A stretch of DNA of 64,000 nt, from contig CAKUMQ010000003.1 of the NCBI GenBank assembly GCA_934667845.1, positions 1 to 64,000 on the forward strand, written 5' to 3'. Under the pieces are notes generated by a model that saw nothing but the letters and a program-made list of their open reading frames with translations, had not been told where the DNA came from and ran no database searches. Position 1 is the stretch's first letter. Every line of letters begins with the position of its first letter. This DNA comes from an uncultured Eubacteriales bacterium. GTDB taxonomy: Bacteria; Bacillota; Clostridia; Oscillospirales; Acutalibacteraceae. A program made the translations under genes and the position numbers. Positions 32,447-43,500 of the stretch are shown piece by piece.

Positions 32447-35400
32447 TCAGTCAACAGTCTCTTTGAAGCAGCGGTCAAGCTCGGCATCGCTCAGCGCGAT
32501 GATGGCGCGCACGCGGGCGCTGTCCTCGAATTCGTCCCGCAGGGCGTCCATGCGGTGGCGGGCGAAATACCGCAGCCCCTCCACATTGGTTGCCCAGTCG
32601 GTCGAGTGATCCCAGCGCACGCTGTTGCGCTTTGCCTCGTCCTTCCAGACATCGGCAAAGCGGTCGATCATGCCGATGACGCGCTCGGTGTTCCAGACGT
32701 TGTCCATCTGGTATTCCAGCCGTGCGACGAATTTGTCGCGGAACGTCCGGTTTTTCAGCAGCTTATTGATCATCGTCGTCGAAATGGCGTCAGAGGCACC
32801 GGTTCCGTTGGGGTTGAGCAGCTCCCACACGCTGTTTAAACGTCCGCCCTGAAAGCCCATATCGGTGTCGTAGAGGATCCAGCGCCATTTGCCGTCGCCC
32901 TCCGACGAGCGGAAGAAGCGGATGTTGCCCTGATCGGTGTTGCCGCAGTACAGCTCGGCGATCAGGTAGTCGATATAGTTCTGCTCGTCAATGCGGTCGG
33001 TGACATAGCGGTAGTTTGCCTCGACGGTGAGATCATGAGTCTTGACATAGTCCATGAGCGCGAGCCACTCCTTGTTGCTGCCGGCGTTGACCGTGTAGCC
33101 GTTGGCCTGGAGCAGGTCGACCGATTCGGGCGAGACGTTATAGTGGGAGGCGATAAAGTCCGCGCTGATCTTTTCGCGGATATAATAGGTGCCGTAATAG
33201 GCGCCGTTGATATACAGAATGATCGGGCGGGATGCCATCACATCGAGAATATCGTCCGCGAGCGTGGTCGTGAGGTCGTCCTTCATCAGGCAGCGGAACG
33301 TGTCCTGTCCGCCCGCCCGCAGCACGAGCGACTCATAGGAGGAAAAGTCGCGGTTTGCGAACACGGGATAATTCAGCTTTCCCGCGCCGTAGATATCGCG
33401 GAAGCGCAGCTTGAAGGATTTTTTCTCATAGGCGCGGGAATACGCGCCGAAGATGGACACGCCGCAGTTGACCGAGAAGCCGGTCTCTTCGCCCTTCGGC
33501 AGCAGTTGCACGGTGCAGGCGCGCTCCCAGTCCTTCCAGAAGTTTGCGCCGAGATAGGGGAACGAGGACGACGCGCCGGAGCCGGTGGCGTAGATGCCGT
33601 TTTTTTCGCCAAACAGCCCGTCGGGGTCGCTGACCAGACTGACGACATCGACGGTGTGGTTTTCGTTGAGAATATAGCTGAACGTGGATACGGGGCTGTC
33701 CACCGCGCCGTCCGATCGGCATACGGCGCGCAGCACGCCGGTCTTGTTCAGCGTGATCGGTCCGGTATAGCGGCTTGAGGAGGCGGTCGGCACGCTGCCG
33801 TCCGTCGTATAGCGGATGGTGCCCTCGCCGGACAGCGTCACGGTCAGGCCGCCGTCGTTATACTGTCCCGAAGCGCGGTCGGCGGTCGGGGCGGCGGCGA
33901 TGCGGGCAAGCCCCGCGCCGTTTTCGCTGCCCGGTGTCGGCTCGGTATAGTAGACAAAGGCGCTGCTGCCCTTTGTCCGCCCCTTGCTGACGTTGACGGG
34001 CAGCTCGGTCAGCCGGATGCGATCGAGCATGTCCCCTTTCGGGGAATACAGTGCCGCCGCGCAGCTGCCGTTTAACGCAAAGCCGGTGGAGAGCACGCCC
34101 TCAACCGGCTTGTCCGTGGCATAGATCAGCAGGTATCCGCCCGCCTCCAGCGTCACCTCGGGGAGCTTGTATTTGTCCGGCACCGTTAAATCGTCGGTGA
34201 GGGTGTAGCCCGCAAGCGGCAGCGGCTTTGCCGTCGGGTTGTACAGCTCGATCCAGTCGTAATAGCTGTCGCCGACCGGGGCATAGGCGGTGTTGCGGGA
34301 CGACGCCTCGCTGATCTGCAGGTCGTCGTCCGAGACGGTGAAGGTCATGGCCTGCTGTGCCTGTTTGACTCCCTCTTCGGTGTTGTCAAAGCCGGGGGAG
34401 GCGGCAAACGAGGCGGCAAAGCTGCCGTCCTCCTGCCGGACGAGCGCCTCGTCCGACTGACGCGCGCCGCAGTCCACCTTTTCGATGAAATAGCCCGCCT
34501 TGTCGGCGAGATACAGCGTTTCCCCGAGCTTGCTCAGCCCGAAGGGCGCGAGCAGCGCGCCGGTCCGGCTCTCCTTCACGGTCGTTTTGCCCTTTTCGTC
34601 CGTGACGGCGTAGCCGGAGGACAGGCAGACGAGCAAAACGCCCTTTGCGGGGATCACCGTGCCGCTCGGGAACCGCCATTTCATCGGGTTATATTCCCGG
34701 TCGGACAGCCCGAAGCCGCTGATATCCACGGCGCGTCCCGTCGTATTTTTCAGCTCCACATAGTCGGGGTAGCCGCCGAATTCATCCGCAAACGCGGAGG
34801 AATTCGCGGTCATGATCTCGTTGATGACCACGCCGGTATCGTTTTCCCGATAGCGGGAGGCGGTGTAGGCGGCGGCGCCCTCTTCGGTGTTGGCAAAGCC
34901 GGGCGTCGGCGTCGTGCTGACCGCCTCGGTCACGCCGCTGTCCGACGGCGTGCGGGTCATGGAGGTGTTGCGCTCGAGCGCCTGCGTTTTCACCTCATCC
35001 ACCACGTCGCCGCGCCGATCCTTCAGATAGACCGTCTCGCCGCCCGCCGCCTTGAGCAGAAACGGCGCGTGCCAGACGGAATAGCCGCTGCCGTCAAGCC
35101 AGACCAGCGCATATTCGCCCGGCTCTAACGTGATGCGCGGGAACATGAACGAGCGCCGCCCCATGACGAGGGCGAAGCCGCGCAGGCTCAGCGATTCCGT
35201 GCCGCCGTTGCACACCTCGATCCAGTCGGTGGTGTCCCCCTCGTCGTCGGGAAAGCGGCCGTTTGAGCTCATATACTCGGAGATATACAGCGGCGATTCG
35301 CCGTAGGTCAGCGGGCGCTCGCCCGTTCCCGCCCAGTCGGGCGTCAGGGCGACGGCAACGGGAATGACGATGAGCAGGGCAGCCAGGATCACGCACAGCA

Positions 35401-35473
35401 GCGTCCGGCGGTAGCGCCTGAGCGCCGGGGTCGGCTTTTCCTGCTCGGGTCTGATCAGTTCAAAAGAGCGGAT
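32447..35473 (-). CDS. CotH-kinase protein with lamin-tail domains (non-standard start)
   Basis: About 1008 residues. A membrane helix lies at about 24-42, so the rest is outside the membrane. Three lamin-tail domains follow (ISEYMSSNGRF from about 60, INEIMTANSSAF from about 220, ISEASSRNTAY from about 388), then a chitobiase-like C-terminal segment (IRYTTDGSVPTASSSRY, about 555) and a CotH kinase domain to the end (KLRFRDIYG, YYIREKISADFI, WRWILYDTDMGF with the catalytic DTD-type acidic residues). CotH phosphorylates spore coat proteins in Bacillus. The promoter at 35512-35520 and AAAGGAG at 35489-35483 place translation start at 35473-35479, where only ATC codons occur; ATC 35473 is nine bases from the site. 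The start is uncertain. Confidence 0.8.
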   Translation of the reverse strand: MRSFELIRPEQEKPTPALRRYRRTLLCVILAALLIVIPVAVALTPDWAGTGERPLTYGESPLYISEYMSSNGRFPDDEGDTTDWIEVCNGGTESLSLRGFALVMGRRSFMFPRITLEPGEYALVWLDGSGYSVWHAPFLLKAAGGETVYLKDRRGDVVDEVKTQALERNTSMTRTPSDSGVTEAVSTTPTPGFANTEEGAAAYTASRYRENDTGVVINEIMTANSSAFADEFGGYPDYVELKNTTGRAVDISGFGLSDREYNPMKWRFPSGTVIPAKGVLLVCLSSGYAVTDEKGKTTVKESRTGALLAPFGLSKLGETLYLADKAGYFIEKVDCGARQSDEALVRQEDGSFAASFAASPGFDNTEEGVKQAQQAMTFTVSDDDLQISEASSRNTAYAPVGDSYYDWIELYNPTAKPLPLAGYTLTDDLTVPDKYKLPEVTLEAGGYLLIYATDKPVEGVLSTGFALNGSCAAALYSPKGDMLDRIRLTELPVNVSKGRTKGSSAFVYYTEPTPGSENGAGLARIAAAPTADRASGQYNDGGLTVTLSGEGTIRYTTDGSVPTASSSRYTGPITLNKTGVLRAVCRSDGAVDSPVSTFSYILNENHTVDVVSLVSDPDGLFGEKNGIYATGSGASSSFPYLGANFWKDWERACTVQLLPKGEETGFSVNCGVSIFGAYSRAYEKKSFKLRFRDIYGAGKLNYPVFANRDFSSYESLVLRAGGQDTFRCLMKDDLTTTLADDILDVMASRPIILYINGAYYGTYYIREKISADFIASHYNVSPESVDLLQANGYTVNAGSNKEWLALMDYVKTHDLTVEANYRYVTDRIDEQNYIDYLIAELYCGNTDQGNIRFFRSSEGDGKWRWILYDTDMGFQGGRLNSVWELLNPNGTGASDAISTTMINKLLKNRTFRDKFVARLEYQMDNVWNTERVIGMIDRFADVWKDEAKRNSVRWDHSTDWATNVEGLRYFARHRMDALRDEFEDSARVRAIIALSDAELDRCFKETVD

Positions 35474-35511
35474 GCCGATCGTCTCCTTTCTCTTTTTATT
35501 TTCCTGCAAAT

Positions 35512-35520
35512 AGTATAGCA
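35512..35520 (-). promoter_or_regulatory. Promoter of the CotH-VTC-DUF4956 operon
   Basis: On the minus strand the extended -10 TGCTATACT (35520-35512). The -35 is poor. The transcript would start near 35505, about 16 bases before the ribosome binding site. Confidence 0.6.
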
Positions 35521-35703
35521 CATCTTTATGGGGGTTTGCCAGTGGTTTTATGAAAAAATTGTTAAGAGATCGGGGAAAAGCCGTGCCGCCGGCGGAACAG
35601 ACCGAGAAACCGCATGTTCGTCGCCGTGTTCCTGCACCAAACAGGGGAATTTTCGACATTTCTGCAAAAATAAAACTTTTTTTGAATTTTTTGAAAAACC
35701 CTC

Positions 35704-35732
35704 TTGCGGAATGCGGTGGGCTGCTATATAAT
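35704..35732 (+). promoter_or_regulatory. Promoter of gdhA
   Basis: TTGCGG (35704-35709), 17-base spacer, TATAAT (35727-35732). The stretch 35521-35703 between the two divergent promoters holds AT-rich sequence upstream of the -35 (runs of A and T near 35660-35700, possibly an UP element) and no other feature seen. Confidence 0.75.
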
Positions 35733-35763
35733 AGGAACATATTGCAGATAAGGGAGCGATCTT

Positions 35764-37095
35764 ATGTCCTATGTCGATAATGTGCTGGCGGAGGTCATCC
35801 GCCGCAACCCCGATCAGCCGGAGTTCATCCAGGCAGCCACCGAGGTGCTGCATTCCCTGCGCCCGGTCATCGAGGCGGAGCCGAAGTATCAGGAGGTCTC
35901 GCTGCTCGAGCGCCTGTGCGAGCCGGAGCGCGTCGTGATGTTCCGCGTGCCGTGGGTGGACGACAGCGGCAAGGTGCAGGTCAACCGCGGCTACCGCGTG
36001 CAGTTCAACAGCGCCATCGGGCCGTATAAGGGCGGTCTGCGCTTCCATCCGTCCGTGAACCTGAGCATTATCAAGTTCCTGGGCTTTGAACAGATCTTCA
36101 AAAACTCCCTGACCGGTCTGCCCATCGGCGGCGGCAAGGGCGGCTCGGACTTTGACCCGAAGGGCAAATCCGATCGCGAGGTCATGGCGTTCTGCCAGAG
36201 CTTTATGACCGAGCTGTACCGCCACATCGGCGCAGACGTGGACGTGCCTGCCGGTGATATCGGCGTGGGCAGCCGCGAGATCGGCTTCCTCTACGGACAG
36301 TACAAGCGTATCACCGGGCTGTATGAGGGCGTGCTGACCGGCAAGGGCCTGACGTTCGGCGGCTCGCTTGCGCGCACCGAGGCGACCGGTTATGGCCTCG
36401 TCTACTTCCTCGATGAGATGATGAAAGCCAAAGGCGAATCGCTCGAGGGCAAGACTGTCGTGATCTCCGGCTCCGGCAACGTCGCGATCTACGCCTGCGA
36501 AAAGGCGACGGCGCTCGGCGGCAAGGTCGTGGCGCTGAGCGATTCCAACGGCTATGTCTATGACAAGGACGGCATTGATCTGGCGCTGGTCAAGGAGATC
36601 AAGGAGGTGCGCCGCGGCCGTATCCGCGAGTACGCCGAAGCCCGTCCGTCCGCGGAATACCACGAGGGCAAGGGCATCTGGACGATTCCCTGCGATGTGG
36701 CGCTGCCCTGCGCGACCCAGAACGAGCTGAACGCCGACGATGCGGCGGCGCTGGTGAAAAACGGCGTCCGCTTTGTGGCGGAGGGCGCGAACATGCCGAC
36801 GACGCTGGAAGCGACGGAGTATCTGCAGAAAAACGGCGTGACGTTTGCCCCCGGCAAGGCGTCCAATGCGGGCGGTGTCGCCACCTCTGCGCTCGAGATG
36901 AGCCAGAACTCCATGCGGCTGAGCTGGACGTTCGAGGAGGTCGACGCGAAGCTGCATGACATCATGGCGGGTATCCACCGCAACGCCTATGCCGCCGCTG
37001 AGCAATACGGCTGCGCGGGCAACTATGTGGTCGGCGCGAACATCGCCGGCTTCAAGAAAGTTGCCGACGCGATGATGGCGCAGGGCATCGTCTGA
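35764..37095 (+). CDS. gdhA: Glutamate dehydrogenase (NADP type)
   Basis: 443 residues, the usual hexameric GDH length. It makes glutamate from 2-oxoglutarate and ammonium. The substrate lysines are seen in GPYKGGLRFHPSV and GLPIGGGKGGSDFDPKGKS, and PAGDIGVGSREIG carries the catalytic aspartate. The Rossmann domain has SGSGNVAIYACEKA. NADP preference is inferred from subfamily resemblance (the SNGYV region after the second strand). The ATG at 35764 follows AGGGAGCG. It is monocistronic. Confidence 0.96.
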   Translation: MSYVDNVLAEVIRRNPDQPEFIQAATEVLHSLRPVIEAEPKYQEVSLLERLCEPERVVMFRVPWVDDSGKVQVNRGYRVQFNSAIGPYKGGLRFHPSVNLSIIKFLGFEQIFKNSLTGLPIGGGKGGSDFDPKGKSDREVMAFCQSFMTELYRHIGADVDVPAGDIGVGSREIGFLYGQYKRITGLYEGVLTGKGLTFGGSLARTEATGYGLVYFLDEMMKAKGESLEGKTVVISGSGNVAIYACEKATALGGKVVALSDSNGYVYDKDGIDLALVKEIKEVRRGRIREYAEARPSAEYHEGKGIWTIPCDVALPCATQNELNADDAAALVKNGVRFVAEGANMPTTLEATEYLQKNGVTFAPGKASNAGGVATSALEMSQNSMRLSWTFEEVDAKLHDIMAGIHRNAYAAAEQYGCAGNYVVGANIAGFKKVADAMMAQGIV

Positions 37096-37151
37096 CCGGA
37101 CAAAACCCGGTGAACGGGACGGCTAAAGCCCCCCTGAAATAAAGGAAATGA

Positions 37152-37197
37152 GCACCTCCCTTCGCGGCGCGATGCGCTGCGGCGGGAGGTGCTTTTT
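37152..37197 (+). terminator. Rho-independent terminator of gdhA
   Basis: GCACCTCCC (37152-37160) pairs with GGGAGGTGC (37184-37192), with a nested GC-rich hairpin inside, followed by TTTTT. Confidence 0.88.
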
Positions 37198-37357
37198 GCT
37201 GCTTATCTGCAGAGTGACGGCTATTTGGCGCGCGGGATGGCGCAGGTTTTCCCCGCCGTGCTCCCGGAGCTTTTCACAGCGGGGCGGGTCTGTATGCCGC
37301 GGCGAAGCCCGGACAGATCCCGCGATACCGTTTTTCTGATTTTTGACAGACAAGTGC
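37198..37357. other. Spacer without recognised features
   Basis: GC-rich sequence between the gdhA terminator and the promoter of the giant gene. Short open frames occur on both strands, but none has a ribosome binding site or a recognisable product. Confidence 0.5.
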
Positions 37358-37386
37358 TTGATTTTGCCTTTGACCTATGCTATACT
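37358..37386 (+). promoter_or_regulatory. Promoter of the giant surface-protein gene
   Basis: TTGATT (37358-37363), 17-base spacer and extended -10 TGCTATACT (TATACT 37381-37386). Confidence 0.75.
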
Positions 37387-37579
37387 AATACCGAATGATT
37401 GATCAGTATGAAAAAGAGAAGGCGGAACCCCAAAACGGGAGAAAACATCCCCCTGTCATGCCGCCGCGTCTTATATCGGCTTGCGTCCGTGTCCTCATGC
37501 AGAGATCGCACCTTTAGCAGGGCGTCGCCCTGTTTGCGGATAGATGCCGCTCACAACATCTGAACGGAGGTAACGCAAA
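37387..37579 (+). promoter_or_regulatory. Long structured 5' leader of the giant gene
   Basis: About 185 bases of leader with at least two possible stems: GGCGG (near 37424) with CCGCC (near 37465), and CAGGGC-gtc-GCCCTG (37518-37532). It matches no riboswitch class I can recall (c-di-GMP, SAM, cobalamin and purine types were considered). A 51-codon ATG frame at 37408-37563 lacks a ribosome binding site. The gene's own GGAGG is at 37564-37570. Confidence 0.35.
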
Positions 37580-40500
37580 ATGAAGAAACGAATGCTCAGC
37601 GTCCTGCTCACCTTATGTATGGTGATGTCTATGGTCACACCGCTGGTTTCCGCTGCGGAAAGCGGACAGCCGACGGAAAATGCCGGGCAAACGCAGGAGC
37701 CGCTTTCCCTTGAGGAGGGCGAGACCTATTGGTTTGAGATCAGCGATACGATGGTTGGCGTATACAGATACTATGAGCCGTTCATTTATGTCGGATCGGT
37801 GGATGCCTATGTGCTGAACGCCGCTTCGGCAGGGAAAGCCGAAGCCTCCGAAGCGGCATCTGTCGCAGCGGACAGCGATGCGCCATACGGCTACTGTTAT
37901 GACCACATCCTGTTTATTTCTGCGAAGTCTTTGGGATACGATACAGTCTGGAGCACGCTGGATAAGGATGGCGTGATCTTCGGAAAACCGTTTGAGAGCG
38001 GCGGAATCACCTATACTTTACGCGCGCCCTCTGTGGGCAGCGGAGTCTCGGAGGACGGCACGGTTACCCCGGGAAACAACGAATGGGACGCCATTCGGAA
38101 CAAGGGATATATTCCGGACATCGATTCTTTTTCCTGGGGACAGGACAGCTGCGGCGAGGACGGCTCCAAACGGGCGATACGCAAGAACAATACCGGCGAG
38201 TGGATAGCAGCAGGAAAAGAATATGTTCCTGTGTCCCCTGTTCTGGAAGTACCCGGCACGCTCACGGAAAAGGATCTCAAGGTGGTCACCCTCGACCTCA
38301 ACGGCGGCTATTTGCATAGCAGCTCCGGCAATAGCCCGGACAAAATGAAGATCGTTGTAAAAGCCGGACGGTACTTTTATGCCCCTGTTAGCTCCGAGAT
38401 GTACTCCGGTACGGATCTAAAGAAAAACAACTTCCACTGGCGGGATGAAAAAGGTAACATTTATAATGTAGGCGACCCTGTTCCCGGTGATGTAAATACC
38501 CTTACCGCTCACTGGACCTTCGACGAGAAACTTTCCTTTGAACCCGGCTCGACATACTATTTTAACCTGTCCGGTGCCGGTATCCCCGGAGCGCCGAATA
38601 CCGATCTTTACGGCGGCTCCCTTGACTTTGTCCCCTTTACTTATGCCGGAACGGTCTGTTCCTATGCGCAAAAGAACAGCTCGTCAGCCGGTACCGACGG
38701 CAGCCGCAGTCTGCTTATCGCGAACTACAATGTGACCCGGGATGTGAGCTGGGACGCACTGAATGAAAAGGGCTTTATTTTCGGGAAGCCCTTTGAAAGC
38801 TGCGGCGTGACCTATACCATGCGCGCACCATCGGCGGGAACCGACAGCTACGGGGACGAAACTGATGAGCGCGGTATTCCGCTGAATAACGAATGGGATA
38901 CGATCCTGACAAAGGGAGAGATCGACCCCGCGAGCCTCACCAGAAACTATATCAAAAACTGGCTCGGTCTGCCCTCCTGGGGGCAGGATGCCTCTGCCGG
39001 TGATGCGTCCATGCGCATATATCGCGGCGGCAGTAAGGCCGACGGCTTTGCGGGCGGTTCTCCGTCGTCCGGCACGGGCATCGGCTACCGCCCGGTTCTT
39101 GAGATACCGGACGGGATCGGAGCCGACGATCTGAGACCGGTAACGATCAATCTGAACAGAGGAAAACTGGGCGATGATGCCGGACCTGTCCGCATGATCG
39201 TCCGGCAGGGCTCGTCATTTACCGCACCCTCTTCTAAAAATCTGACCGATTCTGAAGGCAATCCCGCTTCGTCGGACTTTACATGGGTGGGCGACGACGG
39301 AAACACCTATGCCCCCGGCTCGACCGTGCCCGAAAATGTCAGAATGCTGGCGGCACAGTGGTCAAAGGGCAGCATCGTTATACCTCCGGTCGTTTATCTG
39401 GACGAAAACGGCCGGACGCAGGGCTGCCTTAATTACACCGAGCTGACGAGCTATTTCGAGCCGGATATCAAAAACAACCCGTTTTATGATCTGCCGGCAG
39501 GTTGGTATGTAATAAGCGGCGATGTGACGGTCACCAGCCGTATCCGTTTAAACGGCGATGTGAAGTTTATTCTGACGGACGGCGCTCATCTGGATGCAAA
39601 ATGGGGCATTGATCTGGGGGTCGGCGACACCTTTACGATCTACGGTCAAACCACCGATGCCGAAACCATGGGTAAGCTGACGGCGTGTATTCCGGGTGCG
39701 ATCGACTGGTCGAAAGTTCCCGACGAAGAAAAAGAAGAGGCCGACTGGTATTATAACTTCCGCAATTATTGCCCCGGCATCGGTATGAAAGGCTACATTG
39801 CCGTTATAGAAGGAAAGAAAAGGGGCATTTGCCGGGATGAGGGAGACGTCATCATCAACGGCGGCAATATCAAGGTAAAAGCGGGGGCGAACGCTTCCGG
39901 CATCGGAGGAACCCGCGATCTTCGCTATCCCCACGACGGAATAAAAGGCGGACATATTACCATAAACGGCGGTATCGTCGACGCGTCGACCGGAAGCAAC
40001 TGGGTAAACAATCTCGACAGCGGAGTTGGGATCGGAACCGATAAATACGAGCTGGGCGGCAGCGTTACCGTAAACGGCGGCACCGTCATAGCTAAAGGCG
40101 TCGATTGCGGAATCGGCGCCGGGGAAGGCGGAAATATTACCATAAACGGCGGCGACGTAACGGCGATAGCCGGCGTGACAGAGGGTTCGGTTGGATCCTT
40201 CTGGCCGGATGGCAACGGTATCGGTGTGTGGCGCGAAGGTACGGTGACCATAAACGGCGGTAACATCAACGCCTCGACCATCTTCAGCGGAGCGGGAATC
40301 GGCGGATATTATGCGGATATCGCTATCCACGGCGGCAATATCGAGGCCACCGGACGCGGAGAATCGGATTATCAGCCATGCGCCGGTATCAGCAGCGGAA
40401 AAAGCCTACTGATCGACGGCGGTGTTATCCATGCGTACGGCAAAGGCGGCGCGGCGGGTATCGGCGGTACAAAAGCAAGAAAATCCGAGAGATATCCCGA

Positions 40501-43500
40501 AAACACGTCCCTGCTTATCACCGGCGGCGAAATTCACGCTTCGGCAGAGGGCAACGCTGCCGCCATAGGCGGAACAAGCAAGCTCGATTACGGCTCGATC
40601 ACCATTATCGGCAACGCCATTAAGTCCCTTACCAGCAAGTATGGTCCTTGCATCGGCGCGTCGGTGGGACAAAGCGTCGGCAATGTAACGATCACGGACG
40701 CCGATCTTCCTTTGTTTAACTGCAAGTCTACCCTTATCGGCGGCGCCCCGCTTGAAGAAGGGGATAAGATCCTCATTCAAAATTCCCGTATCATGTCTAT
40801 GAATGAAAAGGGCACGGATTCGGGGCTTTTCGTGGGCAAAAACGGTACTCTCATCGTCGAAAACAGCGAAGTCAGCCTGCCGAAGCCGAGGAGCATAAAG
40901 GGCGAGGACGGATCAAGCATTATTCTTGGAAATTCCGGGATCAAAACATACGGAATTCATATGAGAAGTGCAGGTACGCTCAAAAAAATAGAAATTACCG
41001 ACTGCACCGTGGTAACGGGCAATATGATCGGCGGCAATGCCGCGAATGCTTTTGTGGATGATATCGTGATCCGCGGATGCGATATCCGCATGACAGACGA
41101 TAATTATTACAACAGCTGCTGCATCGGCAGCGGTCAGTTTGCCTCCTTTAAAAGTATCGACATACAGGACAGTAAGCTTCATCTGCCGATTACTGTCGGT
41201 GTTTCGGCAATCGGCGGCGGAAGAAATCCCGTATTTAAAGAAAACGCCCGGATCCGCATTGCCAACAGTACGGTAGAGGCCACCTCTTTTAGATACGCTC
41301 CTGCGATCGGTGCGGGCTATCAGGCGGGCGGCGACGGAATGCTGGAGATCATTATTGAAAACAGCAACGTGATCGCCAAAGGCGGCACTTTACGTTCGGG
41401 CAGTTCCGGCACTTATGTCCCCGGTATCGGAAAAGACAGCTATAGCAGAGGGCTGGATGTAATCATTCGGATCACGGACAGCACCGTAGAATCCTTGCGC
41501 CATACAAAGCAATTCAGGGAGGAGCCCGAAGACTACCGCATTTATGACGGTCTGCACGAAAAGAAACTGCCGGGTATTCCGGAGGAAAATATGGTCTTTT
41601 GCGGCAGCACCGTCAACGGGAAGCGGTTCGATCACGACGTGGATGAATACGGCAAATGCCGTATCTGCGGGAAATATGATCTGACCTATTGCTATGAAAA
41701 CGGACTTCTGCGCCTGTCCGGGCTTGACGATTGCCTGTTCGACGGCAGCGAAAAGAAGCTGACGCGGCTTGTTCACCGGACCGACGCGGAAGTGCTCACC
41801 GTTTTGGAGGAAGGCACGGACTATACCCTGATCTATAAGAATAACGTCTATCCGTACACCCTTTCGCCGGGCGATGCCGGGTTCGATGCCGCAAAGGCGC
41901 CCAAGGTGACGATCTGCGGCACGGGGTATTATTGCGGCAAGGCGGAACACTATTTTGCCATCGGCGGTCAGGCGCAGCCGTCCTATACCGTAAGGTTTGA
42001 TACAAACGGCGGCACGGCGATCGGCGATAAGACCGACGTAAGATGGACAGACCGTGTGCTCGACAACGTAAGATCTCCCCAAAGGCCCGGGTATTATTTT
42101 GCCGGCTGGATGTGCGGCGAAACGGCTGTACATGCCAAAACTGTCTATGCCGACCTTGCGGGGGACGAGGGCGTTAAATCCGTCACGCTGACCGCCTTGT
42201 GGGAGGCGACCGGATATCCCTGCGGCGAGATCCGCATTGACGAGCGCAACGCATGGCAGAGATTTTTGAATATCATTTCTTTCGGTCTGTTTTTCAATTA
42301 TAAAAAAACCGTGACCGTGACCGCCTGGGATGTCAGCGGCGAGGATGTCGAAGTCGGCTATTTCATCGATGATAAAATGTATTATATGGAAGAGTGGGAG
42401 GATAAGACCTTTGCTCCCTACACCGGTCCTATCGGTATGGATGCGGACGGAAAGTATGCGGTGTATGTAAAGATCACCAACGCGTCCGGCAAGACGACTT
42501 ATTTAAGCTCCAACGGCTTTGTCATTGACACCACCGCCCCGGTGATCGAAGGCATGGAAGCGGGTAAGACTTATTGCGAAGAAGTGACCGTTACCGTAAT
42601 TGAGGAGAATGCAGACACCGTTACGGTCGACGGCGATCCCGTTGCCCTTGACGAAAACAACCGGTTTATTGTGTCCCCCGCCAACGGCCCTGTGACGATC
42701 GTCGTCACCGATAAGCTCGGCCACCGGGCAGAAGTGACTGCCTCGGTATATGACGGACACGATCCCGACCCTGCCACCAACATCTGCCGCCGCTGCGGCG
42801 TACTGTCCGCGGCTGACCTTAAACTGGGCGACACGGTGACGCATTTCGGGACCGTTATCGAGGCGTTAAAGGAAGCCTGCAAACCGGAAAATTCCGGCTG
42901 TACGGTGAAGATCTGGGCACGGAATACCATGCTGCCCGACGGCTTCTATGCGGATACGGATGCCGGGGGCTTCACGTTGGATCTCAACGGCAGGAGTCTC
43001 GGCGGCTATCCGCTGAACGTGGGCGGCGCCGGGCGCAGCGGCAAGCTGACGGTCATCGACTCAAGGGGCAACGGCGCCTTGGGCCTCGCGGTCAGAGACG
43101 GCGGCGATGTGACGGCGGACGGCACCAAGGACACTGCATATTCCCTTGCCGTTTACGGCGGCACGCTGAAATTCACCGGCGGACACATAGCCGCCGAAAT
43201 GTGCGGCCTCTATAACGGCGTTAAGCTGACCGATCTCCTCCCTGAGGGCTATGCCTATCGCCGCTACGACGGTATCGGAACGGAATTTTCCGAGAACAGC
43301 TGGGTCCCTCTTGCAGACGCCGAAAACAGAACCGGCTGGGCGGCTGCCGGGCAGCACGACCTTGCCATCGTGAAATGTGAGCACGCCGGTATGGATGAGG
43401 ACAATAACTGCCTGTATTGCGGACTGAAAATAGCGGCGGTTGTGACAAGATCCGGCGTTTTTAAGGGATATACAGATATCCATGCAGCTATTTCCGATGC

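Noticed and set aside
32431..32487. Upstream ATG start for the VTC protein at 32487
   Set aside because: It would overlap the CotH gene and lacks a ribosome binding site, whereas GTG 32430 follows AGGAGG and begins the conserved FRYENKY block.
37408..37563. 51-codon leader peptide frame before the giant gene
   Set aside because: It has no ribosome binding site and no conserved look; it was treated as part of the untranslated leader.
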